From Chryseobacterium balustinum (GTDB lineage Bacteria; Bacteroidota; Bacteroidia; Flavobacteriales; Weeksellaceae), in assembly GCF_900168205.1 (NCBI RefSeq), contig NZ_FUZE01000004.1, forward strand, positions 172,163 through 236,162: a stretch of DNA of 64,000 nucleotides. Direction: 5' to 3'. Made by a program: the position numbers and the translations under genes. Under the pieces are notes generated by a model. The model did no database searches, was not told the origin of the DNA, and saw only the letters and a program-made list of their open reading frames with translations. Position 1 is the first letter of the stretch. Every line of letters begins with the position of its first letter. This document shows, piece after piece, positions 53,701-62,667 of the stretch.

Positions 53701-53905
53701 CCTCAATCTTTCGGGTCACCGAAGTTTCCACCTCTGAAGGTGAAGCTCCCGGATAAACCGTAGAAATGGTTACCATATTGGTTTCAAACTTCGGAATCAA
53801 TTCGTACCCCATCATGGAGTAGCTTAATAAACCTCCCAACGTCAAAATCGTAAATAATACGATAACGAGGGACGGCCTTTTAATGGATATTTCTGCTAAC
53901 TTCAT
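50714..53905 (-). CDS. RND efflux permease (HAE1/AcrB type)
   Basis: 1063 residues, inner membrane. Two 6-TM halves, each with a porter loop. The proton-relay Asp pair is in VGILVDDAIVVLENVYRHM (TM4), and the N-terminus ISIKRPSLVIVLF...GYELIPKFE is typical. Pumps drugs, dyes or lipids to the TolC exit. With its adaptor, TolC and TetR regulator it forms a full efflux system. The substrate is unknown. The C-terminus is His/Asp-rich. Confidence 0.97.
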   Translation of the reverse strand: MKLAEISIKRPSLVIVLFTILTLGGLLSYSMMGYELIPKFETNMVTISTVYPGASPSEVETSVTRKIEDAVGSLENVKKVESSSYESLSVIMVQLNTGADVNYALNDAQRKVNAILADLPEDADPPSLQKFSLDDLPIMTLSITSNKLNNKELYDLLDKKIEPIFSRVNGVAQVDLVGGQEREIQVNLDEKKLQGYGLSIGDVQQAILSSNLDFPTGALKTRTSRSTIRLSGKYRDINEMNNLVVSNKDGAQVRLSDIATVFDTQKDVEKVARFNQNPTILLQVKKQSDANAVAVSELVQKTIAQVQDNYKGQAIKVSIVDDSTEFTLEAADHVIFDLFLAIILVAIVMLLFLHNIRNAFIVMVSIPLSLIATVIGMYLMGYTLNLMSLLGLSLVVGILVDDAIVVLENVYRHMEMGKSRIRAAYDGASEIGFTVTAITLVIVVVFLPIAMSSGLVSDILTQFCITVVIATLFSLLASFTIIPWLSSRYGKLVHLSGKNPFEKFILWFEKQLEKFTHWITGILEWALKNTWRRVLTVFFTFVLLIVTTMGLLGGGFIGGEFFPKMDRGQFLVQMELSKDASVEKTNQLTLEVEKYLRNDKDVVDMITTVGQQSSGFGGAQATLYQSEIQVILVDKAERNESTDIKSAKIKRALEEKFTGVEFKTAPIGLMGADNAPIEMVVTAQDNETANKEANRILELLKKVPGSVDAELSTDSGNPEVQVNIDRDKMASLGLNLSSVGQTMQTAFSGNTDGKFRAGEYEYDINIRFGDANRQSIDDVRNLMFTNPQGEQIRLSQFAEVKMGSGPSLLERRDKAPSVKVKSKVVGRPVGDVANEWAAQFMDNEKTKPAGVSYIWSGDMENQTEGFGTLGIALTAAIVLVYLVMVSLYDSFVYPFVVLFSIPLALIGVMIILAITGNSINIFTMLGMIMLIGLVAKNAIMIVDFANMRKAAGATTHDALIQANHARLRPILMTTIAMIFGMIPIAIAKGAGAEMNNGLAWVIIGGLTSSLFLTLIIVPVVYSLFDSMLRRMGKHETPDYEAEMKADYDHRELSEDGFTPKHVD

Positions 53906-53911
53906 CTGTTG

Positions 53912-54973
53912 TTACTTTACGATATTGATTTTTGAACCGTTATCTAGGTTGATCTGTCCGCTGGTAATTACCTGTTCGCCACCGTTCAATCCGCTTAAGA
54001 TCTGAACTTTGTCGCCGTAAACTTTTCCGGTCTGAACTTTAATCATTTTAGCAGTTCCATTGCTTACAATAAATAACTGTCCTGAACTTACTCCGTTTAC
54101 GAAAGCTTCTGCAGGAACAGTCAACATATTTTGAGTTTCTGCACCGTGGTTAGTTTTAAAGGTAGCAGTTGCGTACATCCCTGCTTTTAAGTTTCCTCTG
54201 TTTTGAACTTCAATTTCTACTGGGAAATTTAAAGAAGCATCACTTTTAGGAGCAATAAATGTAATTCTTCCGCTGAAAGAATCGTTTGGTAACACATTTA
54301 CATTAATTGGAACTTCCTGACCCAACTGAATTCTTCCGATTTGGCTTTCGTCAACCAAAACTGAAAGTTTCAATGAATTGATGTTTACAATTTCAAATAA
54401 AGCTGTTCCTGGAGAAACTACAGTTCCCGGCTCAACCATTTTTTTGTTGATGGTACCGCTGATTCCTGCTCTGATACTTGTATCATTAATTTTAACTCCC
54501 TGAGCTCTTACTGCAGCCTGCATATTTTTCAACTGTAGTCTTGAGTTATCAAGCTGTTGTTTAGTAACACCGCCAGTTTTATAAGCGTTTTCGTAACGCT
54601 GATTATCGATAATTGCGTTTTGTAAATTGTTTTGAGCCTGAGTAACATCAACTTCGATCGCATCTCTTTTGATGGTTGCCAAAGTCTGTCCAGCTCCAAC
54701 TTTTGAACCTTCTTTTACCAAAACACTCACAATACGTCCTGAAATTTCAGAAGACTGCTGCATTTCCTGCTTAGGAAGAAATGTTCCGTTGGCGTTATAA
54801 TCGGTGTCAATATTCTCTCTAGAAACAGTGATTACATTCACGTTGATTTTATCAACCTGTTTTGCAACCTCTTTTACTTCAGTTTCCTGTTTCTTTTTAT
54901 TGTCTGTAATTTTCCAAGCTGCCAAACCAACAAGTACAGCTGCTACGATGATATATATTAAAGTTTTTTTCAT
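53912..54973 (-). CDS. RND periplasmic adaptor (MFP)
   Basis: 353 residues. A single N-terminal helix (YIIVAAVLVGLAAWK), then lipoyl/barrel-sandwich and beta-barrel parts (GRIVSVLVKEGSKVGAGQTLATI; ISGTINKKMVEPGTVVSPGT; YATATFKTNHG). Links the permease to TolC. Starts 89 bases after tolC ends, and 6 bases before the permease. Confidence 0.96.
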   Translation of the reverse strand: MKKTLIYIIVAAVLVGLAAWKITDNKKKQETEVKEVAKQVDKINVNVITVSRENIDTDYNANGTFLPKQEMQQSSEISGRIVSVLVKEGSKVGAGQTLATIKRDAIEVDVTQAQNNLQNAIIDNQRYENAYKTGGVTKQQLDNSRLQLKNMQAAVRAQGVKINDTSIRAGISGTINKKMVEPGTVVSPGTALFEIVNINSLKLSVLVDESQIGRIQLGQEVPINVNVLPNDSFSGRITFIAPKSDASLNFPVEIEVQNRGNLKAGMYATATFKTNHGAETQNMLTVPAEAFVNGVSSGQLFIVSNGTAKMIKVQTGKVYGDKVQILSGLNGGEQVITSGQINLDNGSKINIVK

Positions 54974-55062
54974 TTGAAGTTATTTATTAATTAAAAGTCA
55001 AATGCAATCGCCAAATCTTTAGTAATTTTTTTTGTACTACAATTCATAGCGATTTCATGTTC

Positions 55063-56415
55063 TTATGGGTTTTGTAAAGTATTAAGCTCGCCTTTAGCTT
55101 TTATTAATTTAATTTCAGCCTGTTTGTAGTCTAATAATGCAGTTGTGTAATTTTGTTTTGCATCTGTTAATGCATTTTCAGAATCTAAAACTTCCGTCAA
55201 TGTTGCTAAACCGTACTGATAATTTGACTGGGTGTCTTTCTGTACTTTTTCGGCAAGCGTTACGTTGTTTTTCATGCTTTCAATATTGATTAATGAATTT
55301 TCAATATTGGTCACCGCATTTTTATATTCAAGACTTAACTGAAGCTGCGTATTCTGAATATCTTGATCAAGATCTAAGATATCAATTTCAGCCTGCTGAA
55401 TTTTTGATTTTGTAGAACCACCGGTAAAAATCGGAATGTTTACATTTAAACCAATTGCAGAATAATCGCTCCAAAGAACACCGTTATTCAATCCGTTTGT
55501 TAAAGGGAATTTTTTACCCATTCCGGCCCAACCGTAGTTTGCCTGCAAACCAACAGTAGGATAAAGATAGGCTTCAGTTGCTTTTTTGTTATATACTAAA
55601 AGCTCTCTGTTTTTCTGAAGAACTTTAAGTTCAGAACGGCCTTCAAGATTTACAGCATCTGCCAAAAGCTGAGGCTGAGGTTCGATCGTTTTTTCTTCTA
55701 ATTCAATATCGGTATCAATAGGAATTCCCATATAGAACTTCAAAGAATTCTTTGAAAGCTCTACCGCATTCACCAACTGCTGTCTGCTTGAACTGATATT
55801 CGTTAGCTGAACATTGGTACGGTCTAAGTCGATTCCTTTTGCTAAACCATTATCTACCAAACTTTTAATTACATTTCTTACTTTTTCGGTATTGGTGTAA
55901 CTTACATTTAAAGTTTTAAGATTTTCTTCCTGTACAAAAACCTGATAATAAGCTGTTGCTACATTTTCAATAATCTGTTCGTTCGTCAATTGAGCATTTA
56001 AAACATAAAATTCTCTAGTTGATTTTGCTGCTTTAAGACCTGTAAAAACTCTTTGATCAAAAATAGTCTGATTAAGAGTTACTACCGCTTGTGATTGCCA
56101 AGCCTGACCCAATTGTGCACGAATTCTTTCGCCTCCAAACTCTAATAATGACTCTTGGATCACCGGATTGTAAGTTACCCCTGCAGTAGCTCCTATTTGT
56201 GGTAAAGCTCCAGATCTTGCCTCATTGATTTTGTACTCTGCTTTTTTAATCTGCAAAGCCGCTTTTTTAGCTTCAGCTTTATTTTGCAACGCCTGTTTAA
56301 TAGCTTCCTGCAGAGAAATCTGCTGCTGTGCATAGGCAGATGAAGAGCCGAAAATCATAAATGCAGCAGCTATCCCAATTTTTAGCTTTTTTGCAGTTAT
56401 ACGTTTTCTATTCAT
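55063..56415 (-). CDS. TolC-family outer membrane efflux protein
   Basis: 450 residues with signal peptide (FGSSSAYAQQQ). Long helical segments carry the OEP repeat pattern (QISLQEAIKQALQNKAEAKKAALQIKKAEYKI; TDAKQNYTTALLDYKQAEIKLIKAKGELN). Forms the outer-membrane channel for the RND pump. Follows the TetR gene by 95 bases. Confidence 0.95.
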   Translation of the reverse strand: MNRKRITAKKLKIGIAAAFMIFGSSSAYAQQQISLQEAIKQALQNKAEAKKAALQIKKAEYKINEARSGALPQIGATAGVTYNPVIQESLLEFGGERIRAQLGQAWQSQAVVTLNQTIFDQRVFTGLKAAKSTREFYVLNAQLTNEQIIENVATAYYQVFVQEENLKTLNVSYTNTEKVRNVIKSLVDNGLAKGIDLDRTNVQLTNISSSRQQLVNAVELSKNSLKFYMGIPIDTDIELEEKTIEPQPQLLADAVNLEGRSELKVLQKNRELLVYNKKATEAYLYPTVGLQANYGWAGMGKKFPLTNGLNNGVLWSDYSAIGLNVNIPIFTGGSTKSKIQQAEIDILDLDQDIQNTQLQLSLEYKNAVTNIENSLINIESMKNNVTLAEKVQKDTQSNYQYGLATLTEVLDSENALTDAKQNYTTALLDYKQAEIKLIKAKGELNTLQNP

Positions 56416-56510
56416 AATTTTATACTTCGTTTATTTTTTGTAGTTTTTGTCTTGAGGTACTTTATCCCTAAATGACGATTCAGTTTTATAAATACTTTAA
56501 CAGTTTTTAA

Positions 56511-57104
56511 TTATTTTTTAAAAAGCATGTTAAGAATGATATCTTTTCGTTCTGAGATGATCTGATCAAATTCTTTATCATTCATCATTAAATTCTCTAA
56601 AAACAAAGGACGAACCGCACTCGGAAATACTAAAAGCGAAACCATGTTGAGTACAAATTGTACAGGTGCCATCTTTTCGATATTTCCTAATTCCATTTCT
56701 CTTTCAATATCTGCATAGAGTTTATTCAACTCTTCTTCTTCAACATCTCTTTTGTGACAACTTCCTTTATTGATTTGAGAAACTATATATGTTTCTAAAT
56801 ATGGATATTGAAGACTTGTCTGTAAGCTTCCATCTATAAAATTGCCAATCTTTTCCTTAAACGGAAGATCAGAATTCATAATAATCTCTGATTTTTCTTT
56901 CTCTACTCTGTGAGCTTCATCAAAAATAATCTGAATCAAATTGTCTCTCGAGCGAAAATAGTAGTTGATCAACGTTCGGTTGACACCAGCTTCGTCTGCA
57001 ATCTCTTGTGTAGTTGCATTAAATTTCCCCTGAACAAAGAATAAATTCTTTGCAGTTTCCTTTATTAATTCCTGTGTTTGATCTTTTTTTTCTTGTTTTG
57101 ACAT
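56511..57104 (-). CDS. TetR/AcrR-family regulator
   Basis: 197 residues with the TetR HTH (LIKETAKNLFFVQGKFNATTQEIADEAGVNRTLINYYFRSRDNLIQIIF). It starts the minus-strand efflux operon and has two long operators around its promoter, so it probably represses itself and the pump genes. Ligand unknown; a substrate of the pump is likely. Confidence 0.95.
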   Translation of the reverse strand: MSKQEKKDQTQELIKETAKNLFFVQGKFNATTQEIADEAGVNRTLINYYFRSRDNLIQIIFDEAHRVEKEKSEIIMNSDLPFKEKIGNFIDGSLQTSLQYPYLETYIVSQINKGSCHKRDVEEEELNKLYADIEREMELGNIEKMAPVQFVLNMVSLLVFPSAVRPLFLENLMMNDKEFDQIISERKDIILNMLFKK

Positions 57105-57117
57105 TTTTGTTAAACAA
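57093..57117. promoter_or_regulatory. TetR operator, proximal copy
   Basis: 25-bp site: TTGTTTTGACA + 3 + TTGTTAAACAA, an imperfect palindrome (ends TTGTTT / AAACAA). It spans the TetR start codon. An almost identical copy is exactly 50 bases away. Confidence 0.6.
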
Positions 57118-57124
57118 TTTTGTG

Positions 57125-57156
57125 CAAATATATATCAATCATTTGTTTTGACAAAA
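57125..57156 (-). promoter_or_regulatory. Promoter of the TetR-efflux operon
   Basis: On the minus strand TTTTG (57156-57152), 19-base gap, TATATTTG (57132-57125). The -33 element lies in the distal operator and the start site beside the proximal one. Confidence 0.75.
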
Positions 57157-57167
57157 TTGTTAAACAA
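57143..57167. promoter_or_regulatory. TetR operator, distal copy
   Basis: TTGTTTTGACA + AAA + TTGTTAAACAA. Differs from the proximal copy only in the 3 central bases. Confidence 0.6.
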
Positions 57168-57251
57168 GATAATTAATATGATTTGCATCATATTTTGGTC
57201 AACGAATCACGTATTCATGATTTATTAATTCCCGCAGAAGCATTGTTTGAT

Positions 57252-57259
57252 TATATTTG
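57252..57259 (+). promoter_or_regulatory. Candidate -7 element of the T9SS protein gene
   Basis: TATATTTG, 13 bases before the ATG at 57273. This argues that the longer frame from 57183 is not used. Confidence 0.55.
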
Positions 57260-57272
57260 CGGAAAATTAATA

Positions 57273-60200
57273 ATGATGAAAAAAACTTTACTCTTATTTT
57301 CAATAATTAGCTGTGTTCTTTTGTTTGGGCAGAAGAATTTTCAAAAGAATAGTGAATATTATTTCTATGAAAATAAGGGACAGATTGTAGATCAAAATGG
57401 AAAACCTAATAACAATGTAAAATATTTATTTCACTCAAATGGATTGAATATTCAGTTGCGGAAGGGAGGATTTTCTTATGACGTATATGAGGTTAAAAAG
57501 ACACTAAATCCTAATTATCGTAAAGCAGAAAAAAACGATCTTCCACAAAAGCCAGGTTTTAATTTTAATGAATTTAATTATGAAAATATTTATCATAGAA
57601 TCGATATAGAGCTTGTAAATTCAAACCCAAACGCCAAAATTATAGCCGAAAATAAATCGAAAGACTATGATAACTATTACAATATAAGCCACAACCCTAA
57701 AGGTATAACCAATATCCACAAATATCAAAAAGTTACTTATAAAAATATTTACAAAAACATAGATTTGGTATTCTTTAAGCCTAAAGATACTTTAAAACCT
57801 ATTGAATATAATTTCATCATTAATCCAGGAGGAAAAGTATCGGATATTAGAATGAAATTTAATGGCGCTGAAACAAAAATTCAGGATAGTAAATTAGAAA
57901 TGGATCTGCGCTTTGGTAAAATGCAAGAAAATATTCCACAAAGTTGGATCGAAGGAAATAATAGAGAAAATATTAATGTTTCATTTAAAGATTTAGAAAA
58001 TCAAACTTTTGGTTTTAATTCTCCGATAAACACTTCTAATAAAACAATTATTATTGATCCTGTACCAACAAGAATTTGGGGAAGTTATATCGCTGGCTTT
58101 GGAAATGACTATGCAAGAGCAAAAACAGATGCTCAAAATACACTTTATATTTTTGGATCTACATCAAGTACCACAAACTTTGCAACAGCAGGTACTCATC
58201 AGCAGACTGTAGCAGGAAATCTTGATGCTTATGTAATGAAAATAACAAAATTCGGTCAAAAGGTTTGGGGTACATACTATGGTTTCAATCTTGATGAATA
58301 TTTTGGCGACGTTGATTTTGATGAAAATTTTAATATTTATGCTGGTGGAGAAATTCAACATACATTACTCAACGAAAACATCTTTTTAGTAAAATTTAAT
58401 AGCAATGGTAATTTGATATTTCAAAAAGAATTTTTAACAAATTCAAATGACAATTTCAGCAGCTTATCATACAATCAAAATCATCTTTATTTTGCAGGTA
58501 GTACTTTCAGCTTCGATTTCCCTACTGTGAATGCTATGCAACCTTCAAAAGCAAGTCCATCTGGTTATACTGACGGGATTATTGGTTCAATGAACGCAAT
58601 AACAGGGGTAGTTGATTGGGCGACGTATTTTGGTAAATCTGATGGTTCCACTGGTTTTTATCAAATCATGTCTTCAACTGACGCTCTCGAAATGATTGGG
58701 GCAACTCAATCATCAACAATTCCCATGGTTAATGCTTTTCAGCCTATAAAGGGAGGAGGTTCAGATGGAATTTATTTAAGACTATCTAAAACAGGATCAA
58801 CTATTTTAAAATCAAGCTATTATGGCAATTTAGGTCATGAAGTTATATTTAAAGCAAGAATTGTTAACAATATTCTCATACTTCCTGGAGAATATTCTGC
58901 TGTTACAGGATCAGGTGGATACCCAGGAATTTGGAGAGTTAACTTAACTACTCATACAATCACCAAATCTTATCTCAATTTTGCAAACTTTTTTCAGTTA
59001 ATTGGTTATCCAGACACATCTGGAAATGTATTTTTTACAGCACTCCACAGCAGTGGTCAAGCAGACATATCTACGCCTGGTGCATATATGAGTATGCCTC
59101 CATTTTATAATTCAACATTTATTATAAAATACAATCAAAATGATATTAAAGAATGGGGAACATATTATACAGGAAATGGTGCCACCCAACAAGGTGAAGT
59201 GACAAAAGACAATGAAGAAGCCATTTATCTAACGGGATTTTCAGGGCTTAATACAACCGGAATAGCCACTCCCGGAACATTTAATCAACAATACGGAGGA
59301 ACAGGAAATCATGATGCCTTCATTGCAAAATTTCAAGATTGTACTTCGACTGGAACAGTAACATCAAACTCACCTGTTTGTACTAATTCAAACATTCAAT
59401 TAAACGCTACAGGCGGAACAAATTATCTTTGGACAGGACCAAACGGATTTACATCAAATCTCCCAAACCCAATTATTCCGAATGCTACTTTAGCAAATGC
59501 TGGAGCTTATACCTGTCAGATTTCAGGCTCAGGAGCATGCGACGGAAGTTTCACTGTAAATGTTGTCGTTGGAGATAACATCGCACCAGTTCCAAATACA
59601 GCACAACTTCCCGACATTTCAGGAGATTGCAACACCATAATTTCTAATATTCCGACTGCAACAGATAATTGCGTTGGAACTATTATTGCTACAACTACAG
59701 ATCCGCTTAATTATTCAATTCCGGGAACTTATATCATTCATTGGACTTACAGCGACGGAAACGGAAATATCTCCACACAGAATCAAAATGTAATTGTAAA
59801 TTCTCCTGCATTACCAACAACAACAATTACAAATCAAGTTTTTTGTGCAACCGATCAACCAACAATAGCAAACCTTCAAATCACAGGTCAAAATATCAAA
59901 TGGTATGACGCTGCTAATACTATTTTGTCTACAACTACTCCACTTGTAAACGGGCAAACTTATTTCGCTTCACAAACGATCAACGGTTGCGAAAGCACTA
60001 AAATCTCAATTTTAGTTACCGTAAACACTACACCAAAACCTGTTGCAAATATAAATCAGGATTTCTGTGAATCTGCAAATCCTAGATTGGCAAGTTTGGT
60101 GGTAAACGGAACTGGTTTAATTTATTACGATGCCGCAGGAAATGTTTTACCGCTTACCACTCCACTCATTCATGGGCAAACTTATTTCGTTACCCAAACT

Positions 60201-61193
60201 TTGAATGGTTGTGAATCTGAAAAACTGGCAATTGCAGTAACTCTTTCACAAAACAATGTTCCGGCAAACAACTACAGAACGTCGCTTTGTAATGTTTCTA
60301 CTGCAAATACAATGGTTGTAGACCTTACTTCATACCAAAGCAACATTATTCCAAATCCTAATAATTATATTTTCACCTATACAACTCAAGCAGGAGCTCC
60401 AATTCCAAATCCTTCAAATTATACTTTAAATATCGGTTCAAATGTTATCAATGTGAAAGTTGCAACGGCGGACGGATGTTTTAAAAATGTTGTTTTAGAA
60501 TTAGTCTTAAATCCGAAACCAATCATTACACTTCCGGAAGATTTTGATTTCTGTAAAGGCAAAACCGTCACTTTAGATGCCGGACCAGGCTTTACATCGT
60601 ATCTATGGAGTACAGGTGCAACGACACAAACAATCACTTTTTCAAGTCCCGGAAATTATGCTGTGACCGTTACTAATATGTTCGGATGTAGCAATACAGA
60701 TACTATTCAGCTGAGTTATTCTGTTTTGGCGGAAATTGTTTCGGTGAATATCAATAACAATTCTGCTACAGTCATTCTTTCAGCGTCAGGAAATTACGAG
60801 TATTCTTTAGACAACTCTTCTTGGCAAGATTCTAATGTCTTCAGCAATTTAGGAATGGGGGAATATATTGTTTATGTAAGAACAAAATCTGGTTGTATCA
60901 TTGGTCAGAAACCTTTTTCTATTTTTAATATCCCAAATGCAATCAGCCCGAATGGAGACGGAATAAACGACAAATGGAAAATTGCAGGTTTAGAAAATTA
61001 TATCGGATCAGAAATTCATGTTTTCGATAGAAAAGGAGTTTTGGTTTTTAAACAAATCATCAATAAAAAGCCCTTGGAATGGGATGCTAAAATCAAAGGC
61101 TCACCAATTCCTACAGGAAATTACTGGTATTCTATAAAAGTTTCAGACGGCAGAAATTATACAGGCTGGCTTTTGATAAAGAACAGAGAATAA
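57273..61193 (+). CDS. Large T9SS type B sorting-domain protein with Ig/HYR-like repeats
   Basis: 1306 residues. The start is the first Met of MMKKTLLLFSIIS (signal peptide). The N-terminal domain (about 25-260) has ENKGQIVDQNGKPNN, common in large Flavobacteria surface proteins, followed by SBBP-like repeats (GTYYG...), an HYR-like domain and two tandem Ig-like repeats of about 80 residues ending NGCES. The final 85 residues are the T9SS type B domain (ISPNGDGINDKWKI ... VFDRKG ... PTGNYWYSIKV). Exported to the cell surface; possibly adhesin or gliding-related. Function unknown. Confidence 0.93.
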   Translation: MMKKTLLLFSIISCVLLFGQKNFQKNSEYYFYENKGQIVDQNGKPNNNVKYLFHSNGLNIQLRKGGFSYDVYEVKKTLNPNYRKAEKNDLPQKPGFNFNEFNYENIYHRIDIELVNSNPNAKIIAENKSKDYDNYYNISHNPKGITNIHKYQKVTYKNIYKNIDLVFFKPKDTLKPIEYNFIINPGGKVSDIRMKFNGAETKIQDSKLEMDLRFGKMQENIPQSWIEGNNRENINVSFKDLENQTFGFNSPINTSNKTIIIDPVPTRIWGSYIAGFGNDYARAKTDAQNTLYIFGSTSSTTNFATAGTHQQTVAGNLDAYVMKITKFGQKVWGTYYGFNLDEYFGDVDFDENFNIYAGGEIQHTLLNENIFLVKFNSNGNLIFQKEFLTNSNDNFSSLSYNQNHLYFAGSTFSFDFPTVNAMQPSKASPSGYTDGIIGSMNAITGVVDWATYFGKSDGSTGFYQIMSSTDALEMIGATQSSTIPMVNAFQPIKGGGSDGIYLRLSKTGSTILKSSYYGNLGHEVIFKARIVNNILILPGEYSAVTGSGGYPGIWRVNLTTHTITKSYLNFANFFQLIGYPDTSGNVFFTALHSSGQADISTPGAYMSMPPFYNSTFIIKYNQNDIKEWGTYYTGNGATQQGEVTKDNEEAIYLTGFSGLNTTGIATPGTFNQQYGGTGNHDAFIAKFQDCTSTGTVTSNSPVCTNSNIQLNATGGTNYLWTGPNGFTSNLPNPIIPNATLANAGAYTCQISGSGACDGSFTVNVVVGDNIAPVPNTAQLPDISGDCNTIISNIPTATDNCVGTIIATTTDPLNYSIPGTYIIHWTYSDGNGNISTQNQNVIVNSPALPTTTITNQVFCATDQPTIANLQITGQNIKWYDAANTILSTTTPLVNGQTYFASQTINGCESTKISILVTVNTTPKPVANINQDFCESANPRLASLVVNGTGLIYYDAAGNVLPLTTPLIHGQTYFVTQTLNGCESEKLAIAVTLSQNNVPANNYRTSLCNVSTANTMVVDLTSYQSNIIPNPNNYIFTYTTQAGAPIPNPSNYTLNIGSNVINVKVATADGCFKNVVLELVLNPKPIITLPEDFDFCKGKTVTLDAGPGFTSYLWSTGATTQTITFSSPGNYAVTVTNMFGCSNTDTIQLSYSVLAEIVSVNINNNSATVILSASGNYEYSLDNSSWQDSNVFSNLGMGEYIVYVRTKSGCIIGQKPFSIFNIPNAISPNGDGINDKWKIAGLENYIGSEIHVFDRKGVLVFKQIINKKPLEWDAKIKGSPIPTGNYWYSIKVSDGRNYTGWLLIKNRE

Positions 61194-61197
61194 CACA

Positions 61198-61229
61198 AAA
61201 AAGCGAGCAGAAATTTCTGCTCGCTTTTT
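61198..61229. terminator. Bidirectional terminator
   Basis: 13-bp stem AAAAAGCGAGCAG / CTGCTCGCTTTTT around AAATTT. Shared by the T9SS protein gene and cvfB. Confidence 0.9.
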
Positions 61230-61250
61230 ATTTGGTAAATTAATTTCGTT

Positions 61251-62075
61251 TTAAACTAATTTGATTTTATCTTCTAAAATATCTACGATTTTATCCTTAT
61301 ACAATCCGCCTAAAGCTTTTTTGAAGTTCTTTTTACTCATCTGCAATTCATCTTTGATTTCTTCTGGTGAAGATTTGTCTGAAAGATGAAGGAGTCCGAA
61401 ATTTTCTTCCAATTTATTTAGGATTTTCTGCTTAAACTCATCGATATTCTCAAAACCTACAGGCTGAAGCGAAATATCAATTTTTCCATCTTCACGAATA
61501 TCCTTGATATATCCTTCTTCTTCTGACAGCGGATATAGCTTTTTATAAACATCAGAAGTATATATTAATCCTATATATTTTTTGTTGATAACGACATTCC
61601 ACCCCAGTTCACTTTCATTCATCATCAACAAATCAACCTTATCTCCTTTTTGGAAAGGAAGATTTTCGTATTGTGGATTTCTTTTAAATTTTGTAGTTCC
61701 AGTGATCAATTTTAAATCTTCATCTACATAAAGATGAACAAGGTATCTTTTACCCTCAATAATTTTTGTCTTCTGCTGTTTGTAAGGAATGAAAACATCT
61801 TTGATGATTCCCCAATCCATAAAAGCACCCGTTGGAAGACTTTGCACACAGCTCATCACCGCAAACTCACCCACTTCAGCCAAAGGAATTTCGGTAGTGG
61901 CTTTCAGTTTGTTATCGTCCTGATAAACAAAAACTTCAATCTCATCACCAATTTCTTTTTCTTCACGAATAAAAACTTTAGACATAAAAGCGCTTTCGCC
62001 TGTCTCTGATTCAAGCATCCATCCTGAATTGTTTTTTTCTGAAATTTTTAAAGTTTGGGTTTTTCCGAGTTGCAT
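61251..62075 (-). CDS. CvfB-family S1 RNA-binding protein
   Basis: 274 residues. Multiple S1/OB-like domains and a C-terminal winged helix (SSPEEIKDELQMSKKNFKKALGGLYKDKIV), plus FMDWGIIKDVFIPY in the second domain, match the CvfB/YitL plan. Staphylococcal CvfB affects virulence gene expression; the role in Bacteroidota is unclear. Single gene. Confidence 0.93.
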   Translation of the reverse strand: MQLGKTQTLKISEKNNSGWMLESETGESAFMSKVFIREEKEIGDEIEVFVYQDDNKLKATTEIPLAEVGEFAVMSCVQSLPTGAFMDWGIIKDVFIPYKQQKTKIIEGKRYLVHLYVDEDLKLITGTTKFKRNPQYENLPFQKGDKVDLLMMNESELGWNVVINKKYIGLIYTSDVYKKLYPLSEEEGYIKDIREDGKIDISLQPVGFENIDEFKQKILNKLEENFGLLHLSDKSSPEEIKDELQMSKKNFKKALGGLYKDKIVDILEDKIKLV

Positions 62076-62172
62076 TAATGATAAATTTAGTTGGCAAAGG
62101 TAAGGAAAATAAGTTGGAGGATTTGAGAGTTGATGAGTTTGAGCTTATTTAATATCTAAATTCATTTTAAAT

Positions 62173-62658
62173 TTAATGATTATAATTTTTCAAATCATTT
62201 TTAAGATTTTGAGATTCTTTCAGATAATCTGTTTTTTCATCATTATTAAATGCTCCAACAGATTTTATCAGTTTATTATTTTCATAATAGCATCTTAATT
62301 CAGACAGTTTTTGAGGCTTTTTTAAATATCCGTTTTCGTCAACGGTTTGATATTTTGTTGAATGCACAAAAACCAATTGATGATTTTCTGAAAAAAAATA
62401 TTCAGTTACAATATTCCAGGCCGACAAACCGATAAAATGCTCCATCTTTTTAAGCACAGCATTTTTGTAAAATCCTTTTAATTCAATTCCGTTATCCGTT
62501 ACCTCATATTTATCCATAAAATAAGAATAGGGAACTGTTTTAATTTTAAAACCTGTTGTCTGATTAATTTTTTGAACAGCTTTTCTTACAGGCTCAATAT
62601 TTTGACCAGAAATCAATCCTGATAAAACAATGAGTAAAAACGGAATCAATTTTTTCAT
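62173..62658 (-). CDS. Exported protein, unknown function
   Basis: 161 residues with signal peptide (IPFLLIVLSGLISGQ). No known domain. Only 9 bases from the upstream DUF4476 gene, so the two are co-transcribed. Confidence 0.7.
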   Translation of the reverse strand: MKKLIPFLLIVLSGLISGQNIEPVRKAVQKINQTTGFKIKTVPYSYFMDKYEVTDNGIELKGFYKNAVLKKMEHFIGLSAWNIVTEYFFSENHQLVFVHSTKYQTVDENGYLKKPQKLSELRCYYENNKLIKSVGAFNNDEKTDYLKESQNLKNDLKNYNH

Positions 62659-62667
62659 TGAAGAATT

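Noticed and set aside
57183..57272. Longer N-terminus of the T9SS protein
   Set aside because: Would place 30 residues before a good signal peptide; a promoter box lies at 57252-57259.
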